A stretch of 64,000 bases of DNA, taken from Amorphus coralli DSM 19760. Lineage in GTDB: Bacteria; Pseudomonadota; Alphaproteobacteria; Rhizobiales; Amorphaceae. Shown here one piece after another: positions 9,038 through 20,150 of this stretch; the first letter of the stretch is position 1, and every line of letters begins with the position of its first letter. The stretch is from NCBI RefSeq assembly GCF_000374525.1, contig NZ_KB894572.1, positions 541,460-605,459 on the forward strand, in the 5' to 3' direction. Position numbers and translations under genes: made by a program. The notes under the pieces were generated by a model. It worked only from the letters and a program-made list of their open reading frames with translations, did no database searches and was not told the origin of the DNA.

Positions 9038-9327
9038 CGAAACCTCTCAATCGGTCGTTTCCGGGGCATGTCGACCACAGTCCGGTGCCCGCATGTCAAT
9101 CTGGTCCCGTGTTCGTCGGTGCAACGCAATTCCAAGAGGGCCGGCAGGGTCGCCCGAAGGTCGCGCCATGCGGCCGTCTCGATGCTGCAAACGCGGCGCG
9201 ACCGGGTTCCCTACGCTTCGTTCTGGCAAATGTGCGGCCTATCTTGTGAGCCGTGGCTGGCGGGTGCTATCTCGACCGGTGCTGGCCCCGGCGCCAGGCC
9301 CGAAGGACCGTGGGAGGGATCTCCGAC

Positions 9328-11286
<1,959 letters not shown>

Positions 11287-11336
11287 CCGGCCCCGGGCCG
11301 CAGAGCGGAGGTCCCTCCCGAACCGAAAGGTGCGTC

Positions 11337-12680
11337 ATGGACGCCGCAAGCGATGTCCGCCTGCAGGAAATCGTCGAGGAGATCCGCCGGGTCGACGAGA
11401 TCGACATCCTGTCAGAGGAGGGTACGGCGAAACATGCCGACATGGCCGGGTCGCCCTTCGCCTTCTTCCGGGGCACGGCCAGCCTTTACTACCGCGATCT
11501 GCGCGACGGCCGGCTCAAGGTCGATGTTGCCCGGCGCTCGCTGACCCGGATCCAGGGCGACAGCCATTTCGAGAATTTCGGCTTCCTGACGGAGGGCGGC
11601 ACCTGGGCCGCCCCGCATCACGTCGTGTTCTGTCCGAACGACTTCGACGATGCAGGCGTCGGCCACGCCGAATGGGACCTGATGCGCTACGCCGTCAGCC
11701 TCTTCCTCGCCGCGGACCGGGCGAGCTGCGACGAGGACGGCATCTATGTCGACTGGCCGCTGGACCGGATCGCGCGCTCGCCGGGCTTCGGCGCCGCCCG
11801 CAAGGCAGCCAGGAAGTTTCTGAAGCATTATCGCAAGACCTGCGCGGATATCGCCGAACGGCCGGATGATTGCTGGGACGAGGTGGTCTGCGACTTCAAG
11901 TCGGGCCACTTTCTTGCCGACTTCGAAAAGAAGGCGAAGAAGCGCGCCGTCGGTGGCAAGGACTTCCACCGAAAATCGAAGCTCGCCAAGGCGGTCGACC
12001 TGGAAGGCGCCGTGCCGCGTTTCGGACAGGAGCCCGGCCGGCTGGAGCGACTACTGGGCCAGCGCGCATCGACCATCGTCGAGGCGTTCCGGCCCTATGT
12101 GGACGACACGGTATGCGACGCGGCTGTGCGATACGGGGCGGGGCTCGGCGCCCGCGATGCCGACCGCTACTATCTCTTGGTGGGGCCGGACGCTGAAGCG
12201 CGCGACGGGCAGGACTGGCGTCGGCTGCTTGAGCTCTACCACGTGGTCGAAATCAAGGAGCAGCGTCCGGCGGCATTTCAGGCGCACTTCCCCGCCCTTG
12301 ATCCGGCCAACCTCATGCCGTCGGCGCACCTTGTGGTGGACTGTCAGCGGCTGATGCAACGCCGCCCCGACCGGATTCTCGATGAGGTTGAGTGGAACAA
12401 CAACCACTGGCTCGTGCGGACCCGGCATCACTCCAAGGTGAGTGCCGACGCGGAGGACCTCGCCGATGGCGACCTTGAGGACAACCTCGTCGATCACGCC
12501 AAGGCGTCCGCCCGGGCGATTGCGCTGGCCCATGGCCGCGCCGACAAGCGATCCCGGCGCTTCGAGTGCCACATGATCGAGCGGCTATCGGGGGACGCGA
12601 TCGCAGACATGGTCAGCGAAGCGGAAGCCTACGCCACCCGCGTCATGCAGGACTGGGCGTTGATGCGCCGGGCGCGGTAG
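11337..12680 (+). CDS. DUF2252 family protein
   Basis: A 447-residue protein of the DUF2252 family (PF10009), which has a kinase-like fold related to aminoglycoside phosphotransferases. Seen: SPFAFFRGTASLYYRDL near residue 40, RIQGDSHFENFGFL near 72, and the acidic cluster CPNDFDDAGVGHAEWDLMRY near 100, which would correspond to catalytic and metal-binding positions. Later blocks include VVEIKEQRPAAF and DCQRLMQRRPDRIL. No phosphorylation substrate is established for the family. It lies 50 bases after the acetoacetate-CoA ligase gene on the same strand and may be co-transcribed with it. Confidence 0.88.
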   Translation: MDAASDVRLQEIVEEIRRVDEIDILSEEGTAKHADMAGSPFAFFRGTASLYYRDLRDGRLKVDVARRSLTRIQGDSHFENFGFLTEGGTWAAPHHVVFCPNDFDDAGVGHAEWDLMRYAVSLFLAADRASCDEDGIYVDWPLDRIARSPGFGAARKAARKFLKHYRKTCADIAERPDDCWDEVVCDFKSGHFLADFEKKAKKRAVGGKDFHRKSKLAKAVDLEGAVPRFGQEPGRLERLLGQRASTIVEAFRPYVDDTVCDAAVRYGAGLGARDADRYYLLVGPDAEARDGQDWRRLLELYHVVEIKEQRPAAFQAHFPALDPANLMPSAHLVVDCQRLMQRRPDRILDEVEWNNNHWLVRTRHHSKVSADAEDLADGDLEDNLVDHAKASARAIALAHGRADKRSRRFECHMIERLSGDAIADMVSEAEAYATRVMQDWALMRRAR

Positions 12681-12782
12681 AAGGCTTCCACCTCGCGGGT
12701 TGCGTCCGGCCGCGGGTTTGCTATCGAAAGGGCGGGCAGACGCCCGACCGCCGAGGAAACCGACTTCCCACCGGGAGAGTTC

Positions 12783-13673
12783 ATGACCGACATCCGCCCG
12801 CGCCGCAGTGTCCTCTACATGCCCGGATCGAACGCCCGTGCGCTGGAGAAGGCCCGCACGCTCGACGCCGACTGCCTGATCTTCGACCTGGAGGACGCCG
12901 TTTCCCCGGACCAGAAGGAGATGGCGCGTCAGCAGGTGCTCGCCGCCGTCAACGCGGGTGGCTACGGTCACCGCGAGGTCGTCGTGCGCATGAACGCGCT
13001 CTCGGCGCCCTGGGGCATCGGCGATCTGGAGGCCATCGCGGAGAGCAGGGCGGACGCAATTCTGGTGCCCAAGGCTGAGACGGTGGACGATGTCATGTCC
13101 ATTGGTCGGATTCTGTCGCGGCTTGGCGCCCGGCCAGAGCTGAAGATCTGGCTGATGATGGAAACACCGCGCGCGGTCCTGAACGCCGGGTCCATCGCCG
13201 AGGCGGTCGAGGAGGATGCCGGCCGCCGGCTCGACGCGCTGGTCATCGGCACCAACGATCTTGCCAAGGAAACCCGCGCGCAGATGGTCCCGGGACGGGT
13301 AACGATGCTGCCGTGGATCGCCACCTTCGTGGCGGCGGCGCGTGCCAACGACCTGTCCATCATCGACGGCGTCTATAACGAGATGGACGACATGGCGGGC
13401 CTGACCGAAGAATGTCGCCAGGGCCGCGACCTGGGCATGGACGGCAAGACCCTGATCCACCCGAAGCAGATCGACGTCGCCAACCGCGTGTTTGCGCCGA
13501 GCGAGGCCGAGGTGGCCTGGGGCCGCAAGATCATCGCGGCCTTCGAGCAGCCGGAGAATGCAGGCCGGGGCGCGATCGCCCTGGACGGCAAGATGGTGGA
13601 GCGGCTGCACGCCGAGATCGCCGAAAAGACCGTCGCGCTGGCCGACGCCATCGCCGCCCGCGGGGCGGCCTGA
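12783..13673 (+). CDS. HpcH/HpaI-family CoA ester lyase (malyl-CoA lyase/CitE-like)
   Basis: Mg-dependent lyase of the citrate lyase beta/malyl-CoA lyase family, 296 residues. The start RRSVLYMPGSNARALEKA, the DCLIFDLEDAV segment with metal-binding acids, VVVRMNAL with the conserved Arg, MMETPRAVLNAG with the ligand Glu, IGTNDLAKE and the KTLIHPKQI C-terminal block are all present. The family cleaves or forms L-malyl-CoA, beta-methylmalyl-CoA or citramalyl-CoA; which one cannot be decided here. The ATG has GGGAG a few bases upstream. Its TGA overlaps the exonuclease III start by one base, so translation is coupled. Confidence 0.88.
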   Translation: MTDIRPRRSVLYMPGSNARALEKARTLDADCLIFDLEDAVSPDQKEMARQQVLAAVNAGGYGHREVVVRMNALSAPWGIGDLEAIAESRADAILVPKAETVDDVMSIGRILSRLGARPELKIWLMMETPRAVLNAGSIAEAVEEDAGRRLDALVIGTNDLAKETRAQMVPGRVTMLPWIATFVAAARANDLSIIDGVYNEMDDMAGLTEECRQGRDLGMDGKTLIHPKQIDVANRVFAPSEAEVAWGRKIIAAFEQPENAGRGAIALDGKMVERLHAEIAEKTVALADAIAARGAA

Positions 13674-14494
13674 TGGTGGCAGCAAGCGGCGGCGACCGGC
13701 TGGTCGTCGCGACATGGAACATCAACTCGATCCGGGCCCGGATCGGGCTCGTGGAACAGTTCGTCTCCGCGCACCAGCCGGACGTGCTCCTCCTGCAGGA
13801 GACGCGCTGCCCGGATGCGCAATTTCCGACAGCTGCGCTGGAGAAGCTCGGCTATCCGCATGTGGTGGTGAATGGTCGCAAGGGCCATCACGGCGTCGCC
13901 ATTGCCTCCAAGCGGCCGATCGAACGGGTCGGGCGGGAGAACCTCGCCGACATCGACGAGGGTCGGCACATCTCCGGACTGGTCGAGGTGGGCGGCAAGC
14001 CGACGGCCCTGCACTCGCTCTACATTCCGTCCGGCGGCGACGAGCCCGACCCGGATATCAACCCGAAGTTCAAGGCCAAGCTCGCCTATCTCGACGCCTT
14101 CGCGCCCTGGAGCGTGCTGGCCTCTGCCGAGCCAAGCCTGGTCGGCGGCGATTTCAACGTTGCGCCGTATCCCGAGGACGTCTGGTCCCACAGGCAGCTC
14201 CTCAAAGTCATCAGCCACACGCCGGAGGAGACGGAGCGGCTGGAGGCAGCACTCGTCGCCGGACGCTGGATCGACGTGGTGCGCCGGGACATGCCACCGC
14301 CGGAGAAGGTCTACACGTGGTGGAGCTACCGCAACCGCGACCACACCGTTTCCAACCGTGGCCGCCGGTTGGACCACATGTGGGCCTCACCGTCGCTGGC
14401 CGATCGGGTCGGAGCGGTGAAGGTGGTGGCCGAGGCGCGAAGTTGGGAGAAGCCGTCGGACCACGTTCCGGTGATCGTCACAATCGAGGGCTAA
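13673..14494 (+). CDS. xth: Exodeoxyribonuclease III / AP endonuclease
   Basis: EEP-superfamily nuclease that cuts at abasic sites and degrades the 3' strand of duplex DNA. The 273-residue protein shows LVVATWNINSIRAR (Asn), VLLLQETRCPD (catalytic Glu), a central substrate loop YIPSGGDEPD, VGGDFNVAPYPEDV (Asp-Phe-Asn), RRLDHMWAS and SDHVPVIV (Asp-His) in the order of the family. Its ATG shares one base with the stop of the lyase gene. At the 3' end its TAA overlaps the convergent gluQ stop by four bases. Together with mutM and the AlkA-like gene it makes this a repair-rich stretch. Confidence 0.93.
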   Translation: MVAASGGDRLVVATWNINSIRARIGLVEQFVSAHQPDVLLLQETRCPDAQFPTAALEKLGYPHVVVNGRKGHHGVAIASKRPIERVGRENLADIDEGRHISGLVEVGGKPTALHSLYIPSGGDEPDPDINPKFKAKLAYLDAFAPWSVLASAEPSLVGGDFNVAPYPEDVWSHRQLLKVISHTPEETERLEAALVAGRWIDVVRRDMPPPEKVYTWWSYRNRDHTVSNRGRRLDHMWASPSLADRVGAVKVVAEARSWEKPSDHVPVIVTIEG

Positions 14495-15390
14495 TTCGCA
14501 TCGATCGTCAGGCCGACCAGCCGGCGCACGTCGTCCGGTGTCGTGCCGCCGGCCCGGAGTTCCCGCAGGCTGGTTGCGCCGCAGGACTTGGACAGCTTGC
14601 GACCGTCCTCGCCGAGAATCAGCCGGTGATGGCGATAGGTCGGCACGGGCAGGCCGAGCAGCGCCTGCAGAAGCCGATGAATCGCGGTCGAGTGAAACAG
14701 ATCGCGGCCGCGGATGACCTCGGTGATCGACTGCACCGCGTCGTCGACGACCACTGCGAGGTGGTAGCTGCCGGGAGCATCGCTGCGTCCGAGCACGATG
14801 TCGCCCCATATCGCGGGGTCGGCCTCGATGCGGCCGGTCTCACCGTCGGGGCCGAGACCGGTCTCGTGAAAGACGAGCGGCTCGTCCAGCCGGGCCAGTG
14901 CATCGACCATCCTCAGCCGGAGCGTGGCGGGGCGATTTTCTGCAACACGCTCTGCGATTGTTGCTGCGGGCAGGAATGCCTCGTCTGGGGGAACGTGCCA
15001 TCCACCGTCCGGGTCGCGGCGCCAGGGCGCGCCGGCCTCCTGCGCCGCGGCTGCCGCTTCCGCGATCTCGCGCCGGCTGGCTACGGATCGGCGGACCAAT
15101 CCCATGTCGGTCAGCCTCTGGAGGGCGGCGCCGTATTCGGCGAGGTGGTGCGATTCCCGCCGAACCTCCGGATCCCAGTGCAGGCCCAGCCAGGAAAGAT
15201 CCTCGAAGATGGCCTGTTCGAATTCGGGTCGCGCTCGGCCCTGGTCGAGGTCATCGATGCGGATCAGAAAGCGGCCGTGCCCTGTTTCCGCAGCCTGCGC
15301 GTTGAGGATTGCGCTCAGAGCGTGACCGAGATGAAGATGCCCGTTCGGGCTCGGCGCGAAGCGGACGATCGGGGCTTTGGCTTCGGTCAT
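14491..15390 (-). CDS. gluQ: Glutamyl-Q tRNA(Asp) synthetase
   Basis: Truncated glutamyl-tRNA synthetase that glutamylates queuosine in the anticodon of tRNA(Asp). The 299-residue protein contains the HIGH motif as HLHLGHA after FAPSPNG, the IRIDDLDQGRARPEF block, the WGDIVLGRSDAPGSYHLAVV segment and a KMSKS-type GRKLSKS; the anticodon-binding domain of true GluRS is missing, as expected. The zinc-binding cysteines often found near residue 100 in this family are replaced by VRRSVASRREI. The ATG at 15390 fits the conserved start MTEAKAPIVRFAPSP. Confidence 0.92.
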   Translation of the reverse strand: MTEAKAPIVRFAPSPNGHLHLGHALSAILNAQAAETGHGRFLIRIDDLDQGRARPEFEQAIFEDLSWLGLHWDPEVRRESHHLAEYGAALQRLTDMGLVRRSVASRREIAEAAAAAQEAGAPWRRDPDGGWHVPPDEAFLPAATIAERVAENRPATLRLRMVDALARLDEPLVFHETGLGPDGETGRIEADPAIWGDIVLGRSDAPGSYHLAVVVDDAVQSITEVIRGRDLFHSTAIHRLLQALLGLPVPTYRHHRLILGEDGRKLSKSCGATSLRELRAGGTTPDDVRRLVGLTIDAN

Positions 15391-15446
15391 CGGATCCGTC
15401 GCTGCGGGCGTGTCGAGACTTGAGCGGTAACGGGCCGGAAGGGACG

Positions 15447-16211
15447 ATGGCAAGCACGGGACCGAAACGAGCCGCAACGGGGCGCAAGAAGACGCCGGCC
15501 ACCAAACGCAAACCGGCGGCGCGGCGCGAGACTGTTGCAGTGGCGATCCCGCCGGCTCCGGCCGCGGGACTGAAGCCCATCGAGACGGAGACCGATCTCG
15601 CCGAGGGCGTGCAGGGTTTGATGGCGCTCGATCCGCGGCTTGATCCGATTCTCGCCGTCGCGGGTGAGGTGCCGCTTCGGCTGCGCCCACCCGGTTTCGA
15701 GGGGCTGTGCCGGATCATCGTTTCGCAACAGTTGTCGGTGGCGAGCGCCGCTGCCATCTGGACCCGGGTCGAAGCCGGTCTCGGCGAGGTCGAGGCGCAC
15801 CGGATCACCGCGTGCGACGACGATGCGCTGCGCGCGATGGGATTGTCGCGGCCGAAGCTGAAGGCGCTGCGGGCTGTCGCCGAGGCAGTGGAGGGTGGTC
15901 TCGACCTTCACCGGGTGGCAACGCTTTCGGCCGAGGACGCCCATGCGTCGCTGTGCGCGGTCAAGGGTATCGGCCCGTGGACCGCCGACATCTATCTGCT
16001 CTTCTGTGCCGGCCATCCGGACATTTTCCCAGCGGGAGACCTGGCATTGCAGAACGCCGTGGCGGACGGCTTCGCGCTCAAGGCGCGACCGACCATCGGT
16101 GAACTTCAGGCGATCGCAGGCGCGTGGACGCCGTGGCGCGGCGTGGCGGCGCGGCTGTTCTGGGCCTTTTACAAGGCGCGCCGGGAGGGTCGGGAGGCGC
16201 TGCCGGTCTGA
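15447..16211 (+). CDS. DNA-3-methyladenine glycosylase II-like (HhH-GPD)
   Basis: AlkA-type base-excision glycosylase for alkylated purines. The 254-residue protein starts with a basic, Lys/Arg/Ala-rich tail of about 35 residues, then the glycosylase domain with CRIIVSQQLSVASAAAIW, the helix-hairpin-helix LCAVKGIGPWTADIYLLF and the catalytic Asp in FPAGDLALQNAV. The order and spacing match the AlkA/MPG-II family; a function on other lesions is not excluded. GGAAGGG precedes the ATG at 15447. It diverges from gluQ with a short gap and is followed by a hairpin shared with the convergent GlsB-like gene. Confidence 0.88.
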   Translation: MASTGPKRAATGRKKTPATKRKPAARRETVAVAIPPAPAAGLKPIETETDLAEGVQGLMALDPRLDPILAVAGEVPLRLRPPGFEGLCRIIVSQQLSVASAAAIWTRVEAGLGEVEAHRITACDDDALRAMGLSRPKLKALRAVAEAVEGGLDLHRVATLSAEDAHASLCAVKGIGPWTADIYLLFCAGHPDIFPAGDLALQNAVADGFALKARPTIGELQAIAGAWTPWRGVAARLFWAFYKARREGREALPV

Positions 16212-16232
16212 CCCGGCCCAGCAGACCGGGCG

Positions 16233-16268
16233 GCAAACGAAAGGGGCACCGGCGTTGCCGATGCCCCT
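16233..16268 (-). terminator. Terminator downstream of the GlsB/YeaQ-like gene
   Basis: AGGGGCACCGGC (16242-16253) and GCCGATGCCCCT (16257-16268) form a 12-bp stem with one mismatch and a three-base loop. Read on the minus strand the stem is followed by TTTCGTTT. It sits between two convergent genes and may stop both. Confidence 0.7.
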
Positions 16269-16298
16269 GTCGAAGCCTGGAGATGACTTGGTGCCTGA

Positions 16299-16553
16299 TC
16301 AGCGGCGCAGCAGCCGGTAGATGAACAGCAGGATCAGCGCACCGACGATGGCGGTGATGATCGAGGCAAGCGAAAGACCACCGGTCACGCCGCCGACGCC
16401 GAGAGCGGTACCCACATAGCCGCCGACGAAGGCACCGGCGATACCGATCAGGATCGTGACGATGAACCCGCCAGGATCGCGACCGGGCATGATGAGCTTG
16501 GCAATGGCACCGGCGATCAGGCCGAGGATAATCCAGGAAATAATGGTCAGCAT
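16299..16553 (-). CDS. GlsB/YeaQ/YmgE family stress-associated membrane protein
   Basis: An 84-residue, very hydrophobic protein of the transglycosylase-associated family. MLTIISWIILGLIAGAIAKL, MPGRDPGGFIVTILIGIAGA and VGGYVGTALG are the family blocks, and three membrane helices cover most of the chain. Relatives are induced by stress, but their biochemical function is unclear. The ATG at 16553 lies nine bases after AGGGGG; a longer reading frame upstream lacks conserved sequence. Confidence 0.87.
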   Translation of the reverse strand: MLTIISWIILGLIAGAIAKLIMPGRDPGGFIVTILIGIAGAFVGGYVGTALGVGGVTGGLSLASIITAIVGALILLFIYRLLRR

Positions 16554-16706
16554 TCGGAGAGACCCCCTGTTTTCTTGACGGTGCGCAAACTCGTCCCGGG
16601 GCCTTTTGGTTCCAGAATTTGCACGCGCACCCATCCGTCACTTTATCCTGACGGACTTGCGTGAAAGTCTGCCGACAGCAAATGCCCAAGCCAACAAGGC
16701 AGAGCC

Positions 16707-17360
16707 ATGATCACTCTCGACGGACCTCGCCTCCATCCGGCATCCGGCGAAGCGGCCCGCAGCCTGGTGGTGCTGCTGCACGGCTACGGCGCCGACGGCT
16801 CCGATCTCATAGCGCTGGCGGAGATGTGGGCAGGCGAGTTTCCCCACACGGCCTTCGTGGCTCCCGACGCTCCCGATCCGTGCGAGTTGGCTCCAATGGG
16901 CCGGCAGTGGTTTCCGCTGTCGCTGCGCGATCCGTCGGAATATTGGCGCGGCGTGACGGCGGCGGCCCCGGTCCTCGATCGCTTCCTGGACAGGGAGTTG
17001 GATGCGGCCGGCCTGACGGAGCGGGAGCTGATCCTGGTGGGCTTCAGCCAGGGCACCATGATGGCGCTGCACGTCGGATTTCGCCGTTCTAGGCCGCTCG
17101 CCGGGCTCATCGGTTATTCGGGCCGGCTGGCGGGTCCGGAACGCTTCGAATCGGAAACGGAGATCCGCTTTCCCGTCCTGCTCGTCCACGGCGAGGCGGA
17201 CGATCTCCTGCCCAGCGAACTGACGTTGCAGGCAGAGGCCACGCTGGCGACGGCCGGTGTCGCCGTCCGCTCCCACGTGGAGCCGGGATTGGGGCACGGA
17301 ATCAATGCGGTAGGGCTGGAGTTGGGGCGCGGTTTCCTGCGCGAATATTTGCCGGGCTGA
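16707..17360 (+). CDS. Phospholipase/carboxylesterase family alpha/beta hydrolase
   Basis: A 217-residue hydrolase of the YtpH/EstB-like phospholipase-carboxylesterase family. LVVLLHGYGADGSDL marks the oxyanion hole, FVAPDAPDPCE and QWFPL follow in family order, GFSQGTMMALH holds the nucleophile Ser, HGEADDLLP the Asp, and PGLGHGIN the His. There is no signal peptide, so it acts in the cytoplasm. The natural ester is unknown. It begins 150 bases after a divergent GlsB-like gene and has no obvious operon partner. Confidence 0.88.
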   Translation: MITLDGPRLHPASGEAARSLVVLLHGYGADGSDLIALAEMWAGEFPHTAFVAPDAPDPCELAPMGRQWFPLSLRDPSEYWRGVTAAAPVLDRFLDRELDAAGLTERELILVGFSQGTMMALHVGFRRSRPLAGLIGYSGRLAGPERFESETEIRFPVLLVHGEADDLLPSELTLQAEATLATAGVAVRSHVEPGLGHGINAVGLELGRGFLREYLPG

Positions 17361-17478
17361 AGACGCCGTCCGCGCCTCGCAGGCAAGACTCGTACTTCAC
17401 ATCAGTGACATAGAGCCTATACATAGTTCAGTCGCGCATCCGAGGTTGGCGAATCAACTGAGGTACGAGGGACATCGA

Positions 17479-18036
17479 GTGACCATAGCGGTATCTCCCG
17501 ATGCGCACCCTACGTTGGTGCTGAACGCGGACTACAGACCACTGAGCTACTACCCGCTCTCTCTGTGGTCGTGGCAGGACGCCATAAAGGCCGTCTTCCT
17601 CGATAGGGTGAACATCGTCTCCGAATATGAAGCGGCGGTCCGAAGTCCGTCCTTCGAAATGAAGCTCCCCAGCGTCGTCTCGCTGAAAACCTATATCAAG
17701 CCTGCCCGACACCCCGCCTTCACCCGCTTCAACGTCTTCCTTCGCGACCGGTTCGAGTGCCAGTATTGCGGCACCCGCGAGGATCTCACCTTCGATCATT
17801 TGATTCCCCGGTCGAAGGGCGGTCTCACCCTCTGGGACAATGTCATCACGGCCTGTTCGCCCTGCAATCTGCGCAAGGCCAACAAATCCTGCCGCGAGAT
17901 CGACATGTGGCCGCGGCAGATGCCCTTCCGGCCCACCGTCCAGGACCTCCACAACAACGGCCGGCTGTTTCCCCCGAACTATCTGCACGAAAGCTGGCTC
18001 GACTTCCTGTATTGGGATACCGAGCTGGAGCCTTAG
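17479..18036 (+). CDS. HNH endonuclease family protein
   Basis: A 185-residue protein with an N-terminal region typical of a widespread alphaproteobacterial family (PTLVLNADYRPLSYYPLSLW, FLDRVNIVSEY) and a C-terminal HNH nuclease domain. Two zinc-binding cysteine pairs are visible, CQYC at about residue 94 and CSPC at about 126, with DHLIPRSKGG and WDNVITAC between. The GTG at 17479 has GAGGGA six bases upstream and gives MTIAVSPDAHPTLVLN, like relatives. A longer in-frame TTG start at 17446 is possible. The biological target is unknown; it does not sit with restriction or phage genes. Confidence 0.88.
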   Translation: MTIAVSPDAHPTLVLNADYRPLSYYPLSLWSWQDAIKAVFLDRVNIVSEYEAAVRSPSFEMKLPSVVSLKTYIKPARHPAFTRFNVFLRDRFECQYCGTREDLTFDHLIPRSKGGLTLWDNVITACSPCNLRKANKSCREIDMWPRQMPFRPTVQDLHNNGRLFPPNYLHESWLDFLYWDTELEP

Positions 18037-18336
18037 GGCCAAATGGGTCATGGTCCGGCTCGACGCGGGACCGGCGACGTGCTGGACTCCGCCATCCGCG
18101 CGGAGCATACGGCGGGCGAGATGCCGTGCCGCGTTCCGCTCCGGCGATCGCTGATCGTGGCCGCCATTCGCGGGGCCCGGCCGGACATCCGGACCGGTTG
18201 AGGCCGACCGCAGACCATCGTTCATCCCGCGATCCGACCGCGGCGCCCCATCTTCGCAAGGGGCGCCGTCGCTTCCCGGATCCCGGAGGGGCGCGCCGCA
18301 ACCGGCGCTGCCCAGCAGACTCAGGAGACTGTCTCA
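18037..18336. other. Gene-free stretch with one hairpin
   Basis: No convincing gene. A perfect 9-bp stem, CGGCGCCCC at 18241-18249 with GGGGCGCCG at 18260-18268, could end transcription of the HNH gene, but no T-run follows. A 52-codon open frame at 18042-18200 has no ribosome site or recognisable sequence and was not called. Confidence 0.4.
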
Positions 18337-19107
18337 ATGGATCTCGCCAGCCGTCTTTCCGGCCGCAGCGTTCTCGTCACCGGGGCCTCAAGCGGCCTCG
18401 GTGCGCATTTCGCCACCATTGCCGCGCGGTCCGGAGCGCGGGTCGCCGTTGCCGCCCGACGTCATGACCTGCTGGAAGGGCTCCTCGCCGAACTCAGCGA
18501 GGCGGGGGCCGCCGAGGCGATGGCAGTGGAACTGGACGTCACGTCGGAGGAGTCCATCGAGGCGTGCTGCGACACCGTCTTCCAGGCTTTCGGTGACCTC
18601 AACGTCCTTGTCAACAATGCCGGGATCGCCACGGAAGGCTGGGCCATCGACCAGTCCGCCACCGATTTCGACAATGTCATGGGCGTGAATGTGCGCGGCG
18701 TCTGGCTGACGGCGGTTGCAGTCGCGCGGCGCTGGCGGGATGCCAAGGCGGCAGGGACGGTGATCAATATCGCGTCGATCCTGGGAGATCGGGTCGCCAC
18801 GGGCGTGGCACCCTATGCGGTCTCCAAGGCCGGCGTCATTCAGATGACCAAGGCTTTGGCGCTGGAGTGGGCCCGCAACGGCATTCGCGTGAATGCCATC
18901 GCGCCGGGTTATTTCGCCACCGATATCAATGCCGACTTCTTCGACAGCGACGCCGGACAGGGCATGATGAAACGCATTCCCATGCGCCGGATCGGCAACC
19001 TGGAGGAACTCGACGGGGTGTTCCTGCTGCTCGCCACCGATGCCTCGAGCTTCATGACGGGGGGCGTGATCCCGGTCGACGGCGGCCATCTCGTCTCGTC
19101 GCTCTGA
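18337..19107 (+). CDS. SDR family NAD(P)-dependent oxidoreductase
   Basis: A 256-residue classical short-chain dehydrogenase/reductase. The cofactor motif is GASSGLG near residue 19, followed by LNVLVNNAGIA, the catalytic Ser in VINIASILG, and the YAVSK Tyr-Lys pair near 165. The C-terminus has NAIAPGYFATDIN and GGVIPVDGGH as in 3-oxoacyl-reductase-like members. Substrate is unknown. CAGGAGA lies near the ATG. It is 116 bases upstream of an ABC transporter gene pair, with no clear functional link. Confidence 0.88.
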   Translation: MDLASRLSGRSVLVTGASSGLGAHFATIAARSGARVAVAARRHDLLEGLLAELSEAGAAEAMAVELDVTSEESIEACCDTVFQAFGDLNVLVNNAGIATEGWAIDQSATDFDNVMGVNVRGVWLTAVAVARRWRDAKAAGTVINIASILGDRVATGVAPYAVSKAGVIQMTKALALEWARNGIRVNAIAPGYFATDINADFFDSDAGQGMMKRIPMRRIGNLEELDGVFLLLATDASSFMTGGVIPVDGGHLVSSL

Positions 19108-19223
19108 CCAGCCTCTGGCGGGGCGCCCCTTAAATTTGTACTGAACGGTCCTAAATAGACCCCGACGCGCGGTGGCAGGTCACCGCGCGGTTTGCTCTTT
19201 CCAGAGACAAGGCAAAACGCCGC

Positions 19224-20150
19224 ATGCCTTCCGTCATTTCCGTCCAGGGCCTGTCCAAGGTCTACGAATCCGGTTTCGAGGCCCTGAAGTCGGTCGATCT
19301 CGATATCCAGAAGGGCGAGATCTTCGCGCTGCTCGGTCCCAATGGGGCCGGCAAGACAACGCTGATCTCCATCGTCTGCGGGCTGGTGAACAAGAGTGCC
19401 GGTTCGGTGCGCGTGGGTGGCCACGACATCGTGTCGGACTATCGCGCTGCCCGCTCGCTCATCGGCCTGGTGCCCCAGGAACTGACCACCGACCAGTTCG
19501 AGAAGGTGGAGGACACCGTCGCGTTCACCCGCGGTCTGTTCGGAAAGCCAAAGAACCCCGCCCACATCGAGCGGATCCTCAAGGACCTGTCTCTCTGGGA
19601 CAAGCGGTCCAACCAGCTTCGCACCCTGTCCGGCGGCATGAAACGGCGCGTCATGATCGCCAAGGCGCTGTCGCACGAGCCGCAGATCCTGTTTCTCGAC
19701 GAACCCACCGCCGGTGTCGACGTGGAGCTGCGTCGGGACATGTGGGACGTGGTTCTGCGCCTTCGCGAAGCCGGCGTGACGATCATTCTCACCACCCACT
19801 ACCTGGAAGAGGCGGAGGAGATGGCCGACCGGATCGGCGTCATCTCCAAGGGCGAGATCATCCTGGTGGAGGAAAAGGCCGCGCTGATGCAGAAGCTCGG
19901 CCGCAAGCAGCTGACGCTCCTGCTGCAGGAGCCGCTGGCAGAGGTGCCGGCCGCGCTGTCGTCCTACGACCTGAGCCTGTCGGAGGACGGGACTGAACTC
20001 GTCTACACCTACGACACCCGCAGCGAGCGCACCGGCATCACCTCGTTGATGACCGATCTGCGCGACGCCGACATCCGTTTCCGCGATCTCTACACCGTGC
20101 AGAGCTCGCTGGAGGAAATCTTCGTCAATCTGGTGAGGGAACGGCGATGA
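19224..20150 (+). CDS. ABC transporter ATP-binding protein (ABC-2 exporter, YadG-like)
   Basis: ATPase subunit of an export-type ABC transporter, 308 residues. Walker A is GPNGAGKTT near residue 38, the Q-loop VPQELT near 86, signature LSGGMKRR near 136, Walker [13 protein letters not shown] near 155, and the H-loop [11 protein letters not shown] near 190. The C-terminal 80 residues form the accessory domain common to YadG-like ATPases. Its stop overlaps the permease start by four bases (ATGA). Substrate unknown; related pairs move drugs, polysaccharide or lipids. Confidence 0.92.
   Translation: MPSVISVQGLSKVYESGFEALKSVDLDIQKGEIFALLGPNGAGKTTLISIVCGLVNKSAGSVRVGGHDIVSDYRAARSLIGLVPQELTTDQFEKVEDTVAFTRGLFGKPKNPAHIERILKDLSLWDKRSNQLRTLSGGMKRRVMIAKALSHEPQILFLDEPTAGVDVELRRDMWDVVLRLREAGVTIILTTHYLEEAEEMADRIGVISKGEIILVEEKAALMQKLGRKQLTLLLQEPLAEVPAALSSYDLSLSEDGTELVYTYDTRSERTGITSLMTDLRDADIRFRDLYTVQSSLEEIFVNLVRERR

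Noticed and set aside
13492..15423. A long plus-strand open frame across xth and gluQ
   Set aside because: It is out of frame with xth and antisense to gluQ, both of which are intact with family motifs.
18042..18200. A 52-codon open frame after the HNH gene
   Set aside because: No ribosome site, no hydrophobic or conserved pattern, and it is arginine-rich as random frames here are.
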